A stretch of DNA of 64,000 nucleotides from Labilibaculum antarcticum (GCF_002356295.1 NZ_AP018042.1:1272361-1336360), one strand, 5' to 3'. Shown: positions 49,002 to 58,347, numbered from the stretch's first letter. Translations and numbers: made by a program. Notes: generated by a model from the letters alone, not told the origin.

Positions 49002-51467
49002 TTAAAATCTTACAGTTACGCCAGCTAGGAAATTAATTCCTGCTTGTGGAAAATACCCGTCCATTTTATAACGTGTCCCTCCGGTATTGTAACTATAGAC
49101 CCATGCATTCGACTCATACTCTTCATCAAATAAGTTATTTACCTGAAGATGCACTCTCATACTCTTAAATAAATTACTCTTTATATCGTACGATAAATTC
49201 AGATTTGACACAAAATAAGAATCCAATTTTCTGTCATTGCTCGAAGAGTTATCAATGAACTGCTCATCAACAAACTGAGAAGATAACTGGGCAGTGAAAC
49301 CTGATTTTTGATAAGTAAACATCGAATTTGCTGTCACTTCAGGAGAAAAAGCCAGATTTGTAGTTCCTAAATCTGTTGCAATCTGACCTCCATTATCCCA
49401 ATCATCAACATATTCTGTAAAATTCTTAATCTCATTTTTACTTAAAGTGATATTTCCACTCCAGTCAAACTCTTTAGAAATTTTAACCCCTCCACTAAGT
49501 TCGGCTCCCATTCTGTAACTATCAGCAACATTCACCATTATAGCACTTCCAACATCATTAATTTGTCCGGTAAGTACCAATTGGTCCTTATAGTCCATGA
49601 AGTAAAGGTTTGTCTCGAAAAAGGCTTTTGAGCTAGTAAATTTGTAACCCATTTCATAATCGAATAACCGTTCACTTGTTGGTGTCTTACCTTGCTCAGC
49701 ATCAGTATAATTACTTCTGTTTGGCTCTCTGTTTGCAATTGCAAGAGAAGCAAAGAATCTGTTATTATTATTCAACTGGAGATTTAAGCCCAATTTCGGA
49801 TTAAAAAACACAAAATCATGTTGCTGGGTCAAATCACGAAAGTCATCATCAATCCCTTCAATTTTGTAATCTATACCTCGTACCTGCATATCGGCGTAAA
49901 GATTAAATTGTTCAGAAATTGCAATGTTGGCTTTTAAATAAGTATTGTAATCTGTTTTGGTTCCTGTACTTGCATAATACTCCTGATCAAGAAAAGCATC
50001 ACCGGCATTTTTCATCCAACGAATTCTTCCGTAATGATCCCCTTCATATTTGTTTAAGGCACCCCCCCAAACCAAATCAACATTGGAGAACGAATGACTC
50101 AAAGAAAAAACAGCTCCGTAAAAATCATTATTCAACCATTTTCTTCTGATCACATCTGTTTTGGTGATGCTCTCACTTCCAATTACGATCGGATCCAAAC
50201 CATATTTGCTCAATTTATCGTTTGGTTTAAATTGTTCATAGTATCCTTCGCCATGGGTGTAGTGCAAACCAATATTCAGTTTCGTATTTTCTGATAACAA
50301 ATGAGTTAAGAATAATTGCGAATGTTTTTGCCAGTAGTTATCGGTTTCATTCTTGTAGGTATACAGATTGTAGGTTCTGCTATCCGAAGCTTTCATAAAA
50401 TCAACAGCTTCCTGACTTATCAGCCAGTTATCGGCATATTCCTGCATTCCAGCCTCATCATTATTTAATCTCACACTAGGAACACCATTCCAGGCCTGAT
50501 AAGTTTGCTCTTTCCCCGTAAAAAAATTGGCTTTAATACTTGTTTTTTCACCATAGTATCCTCCTGATAGGAAAATAGACTGCAAATCAGATGTTGCTCT
50601 GTCAATGTAGCCATCAGAGGTGATTTTAGACAAACGAGCATCGAAGGAAAATCCATTCTTTCCAAGTCCGGTTCCCACTTTAACAGTGTTTTTAAAAGTG
50701 TTGAATGATCCTGCTGAGCTCGCGATTTCAGCGTATGCTTCAGTAGCTACTTTTGAAGTTTGAAGATTTATTGTTGCTCCAAAAGCTGCAGCTCCGTTGG
50801 TAGATGTTCCAACTCCCCGCTGAATTTGAATATCTTCTACCGAAGAAGCAAAATCGGGCATATTCACCCAATAGACACCATGAGATTCGGAATCATTCAA
50901 AGGAATACCATCAATGGTAACATTAATTCGATTCGCATCGGTTCCTCTTACTCTAAATCCAGTATAACCAACACCAGAACCTGCATCGGAAGTAGTTACA
51001 AATGAAGGCGTAGACGACAAAATCATAGGAATATCCTGTCCTAAATTACGCGCAACAATATCTTCTTTTTTTACATTAGTTAATGCCACTGGGGTTTTTC
51101 TATCGGCACGTGTTGCCGCAACCAGTACTTCATCAGCCATAATGGCAGATGCCTCCAAGCTAAAGTCAATCTTTTTCGACTTTACCAATTTCACTTCTTT
51201 TTGATTTGTTTGATACCCCAAAAATGAAACCACTAAACTGTAATTTCCTTCCTTTAAATTCTGAAACTTGTAATTGCCATTCGAATTGGCAACAGTACCT
51301 AAATAAGTTCCTTTCACTGCAATTGTAGCACCCGGAAGTGCTTTTCCAGCTTTATCGGTAATTGTGCCATTTACGGCCAATTGAGAAAATCCGATAAAAC
51401 ATACAAATTGCAATACAATTAACAGTGTTGATCTGCGCAAAACACAGTTCATCTTTCTTGTAAACAT
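49002..51467 (-). CDS. TonB-dependent receptor, probable thiamine importer
   Basis: 821 residues. Signal peptide, carboxypeptidase-like domain (AVNGTITDKAGKALPGATIAV, about 30-115), and the plug with PVALTNVKKEDIVARNLGQD, GYTGFRVRGTDANRINVTID and GVYWVNMPDFASSVEDIQIQRGVG. The beta-barrel ends in LAGVTVRF. It is not of the SusC subtype. The leader carries a TPP riboswitch and downstream genes are a PnuC-family carrier and thiamine pyrophosphokinase, so thiamine or a derivative is the likely cargo. Energy comes from TonB-ExbBD. Confidence 0.93.
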   Translation of the reverse strand: MFTRKMNCVLRRSTLLIVLQFVCFIGFSQLAVNGTITDKAGKALPGATIAVKGTYLGTVANSNGNYKFQNLKEGNYSLVVSFLGYQTNQKEVKLVKSKKIDFSLEASAIMADEVLVAATRADRKTPVALTNVKKEDIVARNLGQDIPMILSSTPSFVTTSDAGSGVGYTGFRVRGTDANRINVTIDGIPLNDSESHGVYWVNMPDFASSVEDIQIQRGVGTSTNGAAAFGATINLQTSKVATEAYAEIASSAGSFNTFKNTVKVGTGLGKNGFSFDARLSKITSDGYIDRATSDLQSIFLSGGYYGEKTSIKANFFTGKEQTYQAWNGVPSVRLNNDEAGMQEYADNWLISQEAVDFMKASDSRTYNLYTYKNETDNYWQKHSQLFLTHLLSENTKLNIGLHYTHGEGYYEQFKPNDKLSKYGLDPIVIGSESITKTDVIRRKWLNNDFYGAVFSLSHSFSNVDLVWGGALNKYEGDHYGRIRWMKNAGDAFLDQEYYASTGTKTDYNTYLKANIAISEQFNLYADMQVRGIDYKIEGIDDDFRDLTQQHDFVFFNPKLGLNLQLNNNNRFFASLAIANREPNRSNYTDAEQGKTPTSERLFDYEMGYKFTSSKAFFETNLYFMDYKDQLVLTGQINDVGSAIMVNVADSYRMGAELSGGVKISKEFDWSGNITLSKNEIKNFTEYVDDWDNGGQIATDLGTTNLAFSPEVTANSMFTYQKSGFTAQLSSQFVDEQFIDNSSSNDRKLDSYFVSNLNLSYDIKSNLFKSMRVHLQVNNLFDEEYESNAWVYSYNTGGTRYKMDGYFPQAGINFLAGVTVRF

Positions 51468-51544
51468 TGTTTATAAGTTAAAACGTTAATAAAATATTGC
51501 AATGAGGTTGTAATAAGATCAGGGGCGAAAAGTTAATTCGCAAT

Positions 51545-51622
51545 TTTTCCCTACGCCGGCATTATCCGGATCAGGTTAAAGGGTATGATCTCAGCCTGTA
51601 ATTTAAGGCACCCCACTGTGAT
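51545..51622 (-). promoter_or_regulatory. TPP riboswitch
   Basis: Read on the minus strand, the leader contains GGGGTGCC, GGCTGAGA, ACCCTTTAACCTGATC and CGGATAATGCCGGCGTAGGGA in the order and spacing of the THI element. The conserved CUGAGA and ACCUGAUCxGGxUAAUxCCxGCGxAGGGA cores are intact. It lies about 80 bases before the receptor's ATG and should lower expression of the thiamine operon when TPP is plentiful. Confidence 0.96.
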
Positions 51623-51629
51623 TTTGGGT

Positions 51630-51660
51630 CAAAGATAATCTGAAATTGTTCAAAAGCAAA
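51630..51660 (-). promoter_or_regulatory. Promoter of the thiamine uptake operon
   Basis: On the minus strand TTTG (51660-51657), a 19-base spacer, then TATCTTTG (51637-51630): an exact Bacteroidota promoter. The predicted start near 51623 sits just at the 5' end of the riboswitch. Confidence 0.8.
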
Positions 51661-51683
51661 AAAGTCGGCAAAATGCCGACTTT
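51658..51683 (-). terminator. Terminator of the exported thioredoxin gene
   Basis: AAAGTCGGCA-TTT-TGCCGACTTT plus TTTG, 32 bp past the stop of the gene at 51715. Its T-run overlaps the -33 box of the thiamine operon promoter. Confidence 0.75.
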
Positions 51684-51714
51684 AAACTAAACCTAAACTT
51701 TCACTTTTCTAATC

Positions 51715-52164
51715 CTATTTAATTGATTCAGGTGCATTAACACCTAAAACATCTTTTATCGCCTTCACAAAAGTTTCTTTTGGTAAAGCTCCTTTTGCCA
51801 TTGTTGGCTTTCCTTTTGCAGGGATAAAAAGAAAACTTGGAATACTTTTAATGCCAAATGCACCTGAAACTAATGGAGATTTATCTGTATCAACTTTATA
51901 AATCTGAATGTCATCTCCATATTCTTTTTGAAGTTCCTCCAATACCGGAGCAACTCGTTTACAAGGTCCACACCATGTTGCATAAAAATCTACGATTACA
52001 GGTTTATCACCTTTAAAAGCCCATTCCTTACCATTTTCAAAATCAAACACTTTTTCTTTAAAACTATTATCATCCAAGTGAATGACTTCATTTGTAGCTT
52101 GGGAAAATCCACTTAGACTCAGCATTGTTACAAACAGCACAAAAAATATCTTTTTCATCTTCAT
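51715..52164 (-). CDS. Exported thioredoxin-fold protein
   Basis: 149 residues with a signal peptide (MKMKKIFFVLFVTMLSLSGFSQ) and a thioredoxin domain with active site WCGPCKR (VIVDFYATWCGPCKRVAPVL) and cis-Pro in IKSIPSFLFIPAKGKP. The region before the active site (FKEKVFDFENGKEWAFKGDK) is shared with the neighbouring cytoplasmic paralogue. A periplasmic location fits a role in disulfide reduction or folding of exported proteins. Confidence 0.92.
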   Translation of the reverse strand: MKMKKIFFVLFVTMLSLSGFSQATNEVIHLDDNSFKEKVFDFENGKEWAFKGDKPVIVDFYATWCGPCKRVAPVLEELQKEYGDDIQIYKVDTDKSPLVSGAFGIKSIPSFLFIPAKGKPTMAKGALPKETFVKAIKDVLGVNAPESIK

Positions 52165-52322
52165 TTCTTTATAGAGGCATACTATTAAGAAAAAACCCCT
52201 CGTTCAACTTCCTTTTCATTATTACTATTTACAAAAATGATCTTTTTTTTTAAAGCATCATTATTTCCCCTGAGCTTTAACAAAACTTTAAGCATTCAAA
52301 TAAATAGCAAGTAGAATTTGAA

Positions 52323-52682
52323 TTATTTGTTTACTCCAAGTACCTCAGAAAATGCCTGCTTAAATGATTCCTTCGACATCGCACCTTGTGACATTTGTGG
52401 TTGACCGTCTTTAGGAATAAATAACAATGATGGAATACTTTGAATTCCAAACATTGAAGCCAATTCCCGTTCTTTTTCAGTATCAATCTTATAAATATCT
52501 ATATTGTCGCCATACTCTTCTTTTAATTCCTCCAAAATAGGAGCGACAGTTTTACATGGACCGCACCAATCGGCATAAAAATCAACCACACATGGTCGTT
52601 CACCTGCAAATTTCCAATCTTTATTTTGTTCGAAATCAAATACCTTAGCTTTAAATGTCGCTACCGTTAAATGTTCTACCAT
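52323..52682 (-). CDS. Thioredoxin, cytoplasmic paralogue
   Basis: 119 residues from ATG 52682 (MVEHLTVATFKAKVFDFEQN). The 17 upstream codons are hydrophobic but unlike a real signal, and the paralogue comparison supports this start. Active site WCGPCKT (VVDFYADWCGPCKTVAPILE), cis-Pro in IQSIPSLLFIPKDGQP. Strongly similar to the exported protein downstream, so the pair arose by tandem duplication, one copy gaining or losing a signal peptide. Confidence 0.92.
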   Translation of the reverse strand: MVEHLTVATFKAKVFDFEQNKDWKFAGERPCVVDFYADWCGPCKTVAPILEELKEEYGDNIDIYKIDTEKERELASMFGIQSIPSLLFIPKDGQPQMSQGAMSKESFKQAFSEVLGVNK

Positions 52683-52871
52683 AACTTTCAATATTAAAAT
52701 AATACAATCATTAATATATACAAATATATACATTTATCCCTGCAATTTATATGCCAAATTCAAAATATTCTTGTTTTTATAGATTCCATCTAAATAATTG
52801 TAATTTTGTCAGTGAAAAATCTCAGAATTTGAGAATGAATAATCCTAAGAAGCAGGATTAGCAAAAACTAT

Positions 52872-54320
52872 TTGAAAAAAAGAACAGTGAAAGAACATTT
52901 AAAACACCCTATATTTTCTATAATCTCCAAAATTGTTACTCAAGAAAATCTTGAGTGTTATGTAATTGGTGGTTTTGTAAGAGATTTATTTTTACAACGA
53001 GGATCAAAAGACATTGATATTGTTGTTGTTGGCAGTGGAATTGAACTTGCCAAAAAAGTAGCAAAAGAAGCCCGTGTATCAAAAGTTTCTGTTTTTAAGA
53101 ACTTTGGAACAGCAATGCTTAAGTATAAAGATCTGGAGATAGAGTTTGTTGGTGCCAGAAAAGAATCTTACGACAGAGGTTCACGAAACCCTATCGTTGA
53201 AGATGGAACCCTTGAAGATGATCAGAAAAGAAGAGATTTTACAATGAATGCTCTGGCTCTAAGTCTACACAAAGATAACTTCGGGGAATTATTGGATCCA
53301 TTTAATGGAGTTGTTGATCTAAATCAAAAGATCATTAAAACACCCATGGAACCATTGATAACATTCTCTGATGATCCGTTGCGAATGATGAGAGCAATTC
53401 GTTTTGCGACTCAGCTTAAATTTACCATATCAGAAGAAACTCTTGAGGCAATCCGTACCAATAAAGATCGCATTGAGATTATCACAAAAGAACGAATTAT
53501 TGAAGAATTAAATAAAATCATTCTTTCTGACAAGCCATCTATTGGATTTAAATTACTGGAAGAAACAGGATTGCTAAAATTAATATTCCCTGAATTCGTA
53601 AAGCTAAAAGGAAAAGAAACAAGGAATGGTATCAGTCATAAAGATAATTTCTACCATACTCTTGAAGTATTGGATCAATTAACTCCCCATTCGGATAATC
53701 TTTGGCTGCGATGGTCAGCATTACTGCATGATATTGCCAAACCCAACACCAAAAAATTTATTGATGGAATTGGCTGGACCTTCCATGCTCACAATTTTAT
53801 TGGTGAAAAAATGATTCCTCGTATTTTTAAGAATATGAAATTACCACTGAACGAAAAAATGAAATTTGTTCAAAAAATGGTGCTGCTTCATATGCGTCCA
53901 ATAGTATTAGCACAAGAGGTAGTAACCGATTCGGCTATTCGCAGGTTGTTATTTGATGCTGGTGATGATGTGGATGAATTAATGAAATTATGCGAGGCCG
54001 ATATCACCTCGAAAAATGAAGAAAAAGTAAAAAAATTCCTTGCGAACTTTCAATTGGTGAGAAGGAAATTAAAAGAAGTGGAAGAAAAAGACTCTGTGCG
54101 TAACTTTCAGCCACCCATTGATGGACAAGAGATTATTGATATTTTTAATTTATCACCCTGCAAAATGATTGGTGATATTAAAATCGCCATAAAAGAAGCC
54201 ATTCTTGATGGACTGATCCCCAATGAACATGATGCGGCCTATCAATTTATGCTTGAAAAAGGAAAAGAATTGGGTCTTGAGCCCATCCGTAAAACCAACA
54301 AAAAAGAACCTTTGGATTAG
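52872..54320 (+). CDS. tRNA nucleotidyltransferase/poly(A) polymerase family protein with HD domain
   Basis: 482 residues, with TTG as the only sensible start. The class II nucleotidyltransferase domain has VIGGFVRDLFLQRGSKDIDIVVVGSG (GG and DxD motifs), RRDFTMNALAL and DDPLRMMRAIRFATQL. The RNA-binding helical region and an HD domain (RWSALLHDIAKPNTKKF) follow. It adds or repairs the 3' CCA of tRNA in Bacteroidota of this type. The HD part is a likely phosphohydrolase. Single gene with a strong terminator overlapping its stop. Confidence 0.92.
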   Translation: MKKRTVKEHLKHPIFSIISKIVTQENLECYVIGGFVRDLFLQRGSKDIDIVVVGSGIELAKKVAKEARVSKVSVFKNFGTAMLKYKDLEIEFVGARKESYDRGSRNPIVEDGTLEDDQKRRDFTMNALALSLHKDNFGELLDPFNGVVDLNQKIIKTPMEPLITFSDDPLRMMRAIRFATQLKFTISEETLEAIRTNKDRIEIITKERIIEELNKIILSDKPSIGFKLLEETGLLKLIFPEFVKLKGKETRNGISHKDNFYHTLEVLDQLTPHSDNLWLRWSALLHDIAKPNTKKFIDGIGWTFHAHNFIGEKMIPRIFKNMKLPLNEKMKFVQKMVLLHMRPIVLAQEVVTDSAIRRLLFDAGDDVDELMKLCEADITSKNEEKVKKFLANFQLVRRKLKEVEEKDSVRNFQPPIDGQEIIDIFNLSPCKMIGDIKIAIKEAILDGLIPNEHDAAYQFMLEKGKELGLEPIRKTNKKEPLD

Positions 54321-54338
54321 TCCAAAGGTTTTTTTTTT
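54307..54338 (+). terminator. Terminator overlapping the tRNA nucleotidyltransferase stop codon
   Basis: AACCTTTGGA-TTAG-TCCAAAGGTT, perfect 10-bp stem with the stop codon in the loop, followed by eight more Ts. Confidence 0.9.
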
Positions 54339-54391
54339 GTTCCTATAACCTTTGCATAATAATTAGCATTATGAAATCAAACAATATTATC

Positions 54392-54399
54392 TAACTTTG
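54392..54399 (+). promoter_or_regulatory. -7 element of the hydrogenase gene
   Basis: TAACTTTG matches TAnnTTTG, 48 bp before the ATG. No TTTG is seen at -33. Confidence 0.45.
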
Positions 54400-54446
54400 C
54401 ACGCTGAAAAAAACGAGTATACTAACCACAAATAAAGTCTTTAGTA

Positions 54447-55895
54447 ATGGCATACGTTGATAATACAATGATCATCAGAAGAGATCTTTTGGCCAGAATG
54501 GCAGATCTTTTTAACGAAGGGAAATTAATTGCCGAAGTTGATAGAATTCCTCTTGAGATGGCTCCACGCAGAAGTGCTAAATCTGATCGCTGCTGTATTT
54601 ACAGAGAACGTGTAATCATTAAAGAAAAATTAATTCCTCTATTAGGCTTCGATTTAGATGAATATACCGACGAGCTGAAAACTCTTGCTTCGTATGCTGA
54701 AGATGCTCTTAAAAGAAAAAATCCAATCAATAAAATATTGACGGTTGTTGATGAAGCATGTACTTCTTGTGTAAAGAACAGTTATATCGTAACCAATCTT
54801 TGCAAAGGTTGTGTTGCGCATCCATGCATGATGAACTGTCCCAAAGAATCCATAAGTTGGAATGCAAATGGTCAAGCTCAAATTGATCCTAAAACCTGCA
54901 TCAATTGTGGAATTTGCATGAGTGTATGCCCTTATCATTCTATTATATATATGCCTGTTCCTTGCGAAAATGCATGTCCGGTTGGAGCCATCTCGAAAGA
55001 TGAGTACGGTATTGAACGAATAAATGAAGAGAAATGCATTGATTGTGGTAAATGTATTACTGCTTGTCCTTTTGGTTCAATTATGGAGAATTCTCAGATA
55101 ATGGATGTGATGAAATCCATCAAGAAGGAAGACGAAGAAATCGTTGCCATTGTTGCTCCTGCTGTTATTGGACAATTCCGCTCTAAAATTGAGAATGTAT
55201 TAGGAGCGATCAAAAAGCTGGGTTTCTCTGAAGTGATTGAAGTTGCTAAAGGTGCAAATATTACTACCGCAAATGAGGCTGACGAATTACTGGAACGATT
55301 AGAAGCAAAAGCTCCATTTATGACAACCTCTTGTTGTCCGGCTTATGTATCTGCAGTAGACAAACACATTCCTGAAATGAAAAAATACATTTCGCACACC
55401 AAGAGCCCAATGTATTATACTGCCGAAATTGCCCGTGCAAAATATCCAAAGGCGAAAATTGTATTTATTGGACCCTGTATTGCAAAACGTCGCGAAGGAA
55501 TGAATGATCCGAACGTTGATTACGTAATGACATTTGAAGAATTGTCGGCTCTTTTCAAAGGATGGAAAGTTGAAATAGAAATAGAGAATGCAGTTAATCT
55601 TGATAAAAGTATTTTGAACCATGGAAGAGCTTATGCCGCAAGTGGTGGTGTAGCTCAATCGGTACTTGAACTTAAGCCTTACGTTAACATTAAACCTGTT
55701 ATTGTGAATGGTCTTGATAAAAAGAAGATTAATATGCTTAAAGCATTTGCTAAAACAGGTAAAACCAGTGGTAATTTTATTGAAGTTATGGCTTGTGAAG
55801 GTGGTTGTATTTCTGGACCTAGTTCAAATTTCGATCCGAAAACCGGTAGTAAAGTCTACGAGAAGAACCTTTCAGATATTATTATAACTGAATAA
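54447..55895 (+). CDS. Monomeric [FeFe] hydrogenase (group B type)
   Basis: 482 residues. The N-terminal half holds ferredoxin-like clusters (CTSCVKNSYIVTNLCKGC, CMMNCPKESI, CINCGICMSVCPYHSI, CENACPVGAI, CIDCGKCITACPFGSI). The C-terminal half carries the three H-cluster motifs: TSCCPAY (Cys296, Cys297), IGPCIAKR (Cys344) and EVMACEGGCISGPS (Cys450, Cys454). All cluster-binding cysteines and the proton-relay cysteine are present. Motif 2 has Gly-Pro-Cys where group A enzymes have Met-Pro-Cys, and length and TSCCPAY fit group B. It makes or takes up H2 with ferredoxin in fermentation. Maturases HydEFG are not in the window. Confidence 0.9.
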   Translation: MAYVDNTMIIRRDLLARMADLFNEGKLIAEVDRIPLEMAPRRSAKSDRCCIYRERVIIKEKLIPLLGFDLDEYTDELKTLASYAEDALKRKNPINKILTVVDEACTSCVKNSYIVTNLCKGCVAHPCMMNCPKESISWNANGQAQIDPKTCINCGICMSVCPYHSIIYMPVPCENACPVGAISKDEYGIERINEEKCIDCGKCITACPFGSIMENSQIMDVMKSIKKEDEEIVAIVAPAVIGQFRSKIENVLGAIKKLGFSEVIEVAKGANITTANEADELLERLEAKAPFMTTSCCPAYVSAVDKHIPEMKKYISHTKSPMYYTAEIARAKYPKAKIVFIGPCIAKRREGMNDPNVDYVMTFEELSALFKGWKVEIEIENAVNLDKSILNHGRAYAASGGVAQSVLELKPYVNIKPVIVNGLDKKKINMLKAFAKTGKTSGNFIEVMACEGGCISGPSSNFDPKTGSKVYEKNLSDIIITE

Positions 55896-55903
55896 ATAAA
55901 ATA

Positions 55904-55944
55904 GAAAAATGGCTATCAAAAGATATTGATAGCCATTTTATTTT
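55904..55944. terminator. Bidirectional terminator between convergent genes
   Basis: AAAATGGCTATCAA and TTGATAGCCATTTT form a 14-bp stem, T-rich on both strands. It reaches into the stop codon of the minus-strand hydrolase gene. Confidence 0.88.
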
Positions 55945-56990
55945 CTCCACAAATCAAGAACAATGGGAAGATGGTCACTAAAACCATCATTGAATTTATA
56001 GCCGACAAAACTTCTAAAAGGCTTTTGACCGAAATAGGTATGATCCGTTTCTAATAAAAATGCTGGTTTAAACAGACTCATATTATTTGGTTCGCAATAC
56101 AAAACCCCCGATTTATTTAGTAATGCTCCGGATACTATAAATTGATCGAGCATTCCCCATATCCCATGATATTTATGACTGCCGATTCCCGTTTTATTCA
56201 AAAAAGGATGAGCCAAATTGTATAATTTATTGTTGCAAATCTCTTTTTCGGGTGACATGGCATTCAATTCGTTGTGTAAGGATTTATTATCCGGATAATC
56301 ATTAAAATCTCCCATAATAACGATCAAAGCATTGCTATTATCAGCAAGTATTTCGGATACTTTCTCTTTCAATAATTTCGCTGCAGATATCCTTCTGTTT
56401 TCAGATTCCAGCTGTCCTCCCCAGCGCGAAGGCCAATGATTTACAAAAATATGCAAGGTATCTTCGGTATGTGTTTTTCCTTTTACATAGAGAATTTCAC
56501 GAGTAGTTGAGATGGAATCTCCTTCGTAAATCAATCTCAAAAATGAAGTGTCAATTGGATGAAAAGTTTCCGGTTGATAAACTAAAGCAACATCGATCCC
56601 TCTTCTATCAGGAGATTCGCGATGAATGATTTCGTACCCTGTATTGTTAAGATATCCGATCTTAAATATTCCATCCAAAACAAATCGATTCTCGATCTCG
56701 CAAAGACCAATTAAATCGGGAAACTCCCAACCTCCTGCAGCTAAAATTACCTTAGCCACTTTTTGTGATTTCTTTTTATATTTTTCCCACGTCCAATTTC
56801 GTACTCCCATTGGAAGAAATTCATTATCCAGGGTAAGGGTATCATCAAAACAATCAAAGAGATTCTCAACATTGTAAAACATCAGTCTGAAATCACCTCT
56901 CTTCCCTTCCTCCGATCCATCTAACACGGATTGAGCCTGACAGATTCTAAAGCATGCACAAAAGAAGAGTAAAAGAATAGAGCGCTTCAT
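55938..56990 (-). CDS. Exported endonuclease/exonuclease/phosphatase-family protein
   Basis: 350 residues from ATG 56990 (MKRSILLLFFCACFRICQAQ, signal peptide). The longer frame to 57101 would lie inside the next gene. EEP-fold motifs: LMFYNVENLFDCFDD, LIGLCEIENRFVL (metal-binding Glu), VNHWPSRWGGQLESE (catalytic His region), VIMGDFNDYPDN and the final FSDHLPIVLDL (Asp-His). It probably hydrolyses phosphodiesters or phosphomonoesters outside the cytoplasm. It begins 2 bp after the stop of the upstream lipoprotein gene, so the two form an operon. Confidence 0.9.
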   Translation of the reverse strand: MKRSILLLFFCACFRICQAQSVLDGSEEGKRGDFRLMFYNVENLFDCFDDTLTLDNEFLPMGVRNWTWEKYKKKSQKVAKVILAAGGWEFPDLIGLCEIENRFVLDGIFKIGYLNNTGYEIIHRESPDRRGIDVALVYQPETFHPIDTSFLRLIYEGDSISTTREILYVKGKTHTEDTLHIFVNHWPSRWGGQLESENRRISAAKLLKEKVSEILADNSNALIVIMGDFNDYPDNKSLHNELNAMSPEKEICNNKLYNLAHPFLNKTGIGSHKYHGIWGMLDQFIVSGALLNKSGVLYCEPNNMSLFKPAFLLETDHTYFGQKPFRSFVGYKFNDGFSDHLPIVLDLWRK

Positions 56991-56991
56991 A

Positions 56992-58347
56992 TTATTCTGT
57001 TTCTGAAAATTCGAAACAGCCCATATCCGGAGCTGCATCAGAGTCTCTTCGATTGCCTGCCAAATCAAAAAGATAAGTGGATACGAATTCAATATTGCCA
57101 TTATTTACAGCAGGAGATTCTGCATTTAATGCAAAATTAAACTCCTCCAAATCAAGAAAATCAGGATCCTCATTAAACAGACAGTTAGTGAACACCGAAG
57201 AATAATTAGTCTGGGCTGAACTTCCAATTTTCAATAGTGAATTGTCAATAGAAACATTCAGCAGCGACTCCAATTCAAGCTCATCTGTTCGAGTTCCGTA
57301 TACAATGCTATTATTAATCGTAAAAGTATTTTCACCAACTCCTTGATAAGAAATAAGAGCACTGGATCGTGGCGTAAAAAACCATGAGTTATACAAAGTA
57401 GAGTGTGAAATCGCACAAGAACCTTCTTCTATTCGAACACACTCCTCGCCACAATTAGTAATCAACAAATCATGTGCGACAATAGACGAATTTGAGGCAA
57501 ACAATCCCTTCCTGGTGAAATTTTGAATTATTCCATACTCAATTGTTATTGGATTATTATTCAATATCGTTTTGGTAAAGTTTAAACCATTTATACCATT
57601 TTCCACAGTAAAGTGACTGAGAAATGTAGTTGTACTTTCATCGTAGAAATAGATTCCATCCCATTGACCGGGAACATTATCGTACAATTCTTCCAATCGT
57701 GAACTCCCGAAATAAACAGGTCTTTGAAAACTTCCATGAACTTCAAGATTCCCTTTTATATGCAGTGCCGTATTCTTCTTAAAATAAACCCTTGCTCCTT
57801 CGTTTACGATTAGGTCAACACCATCAGCAAGAAAAACAGACTTAGTAAGTAAATAAGGGCGGTCTCCTGTCCAAATGGTGTTTTCTGAAATATCCGCATC
57901 GATCACATGTACATCTTGCGCAAATGTCTCTAAAATGACTTCTTGCGATTGCCCGTTCAATTCAAATTTTAACTGATCTGCCAAAAGTCTGGGAGCGTCC
58001 TCATCTCTTGGGTCAAGCCCCACTTCAATAAAAATAAAAAGGCTGTCTTTGGCATCCAGTACAACATCCATCAAATCATTCGACTGAATTCCATTCACAT
58101 TCAATCGATATGGTGATTCTGAATTTTGAAGGTATAAGTGCGAGATACTAATCGCATCAGCAGAAGTGTTTTTCACCTTTAATTGCTTGGTTGTTGAAGC
58201 AAAACCAGTGAATAAAGTATCAAATGCTATTGTATCCGATGAAAATGTCAATCTAAAATTAGGATCGGTTGTAAAATGCTCATCTTCGTCACAGGAAATA
58301 ACGACAAATGAAAGTAGAATAATAAATAGAAAACGAGATAATTGCAT
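56992..58347 (-). CDS. Beta-helix lipoprotein with choice-of-anchor Q ending
   Basis: 451 residues, lipobox FVVISC. An N-terminal Ig-like segment (FRLTFSSDTIAFDTLFTGFASTTKQLKVKNTSADAISISHL) is followed by a right-handed parallel beta-helix (TIWTGDRPYLLTKSVFLADG, HIKGNLEVHGSFQRPVYFGS, GIIQNFTRKGLFASNSSIVA). The end LFDLAGNRRDSDAAPDMGCFEF is the choice-of-anchor Q motif. Surface-exposed binding or polysaccharide-related roles are typical, but none can be assigned. Confidence 0.85.
   Translation of the reverse strand: MQLSRFLFIILLSFVVISCDEDEHFTTDPNFRLTFSSDTIAFDTLFTGFASTTKQLKVKNTSADAISISHLYLQNSESPYRLNVNGIQSNDLMDVVLDAKDSLFIFIEVGLDPRDEDAPRLLADQLKFELNGQSQEVILETFAQDVHVIDADISENTIWTGDRPYLLTKSVFLADGVDLIVNEGARVYFKKNTALHIKGNLEVHGSFQRPVYFGSSRLEELYDNVPGQWDGIYFYDESTTTFLSHFTVENGINGLNFTKTILNNNPITIEYGIIQNFTRKGLFASNSSIVAHDLLITNCGEECVRIEEGSCAISHSTLYNSWFFTPRSSALISYQGVGENTFTINNSIVYGTRTDELELESLLNVSIDNSLLKIGSSAQTNYSSVFTNCLFNEDPDFLDLEEFNFALNAESPAVNNGNIEFVSTYLFDLAGNRRDSDAAPDMGCFEFSETE

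Noticed and set aside
57000-57101. Longer EEP hydrolase starting at 57101
   Set aside because: It would lie within the coding end of the lipoprotein gene. ATG 56990 begins a clean signal peptide.
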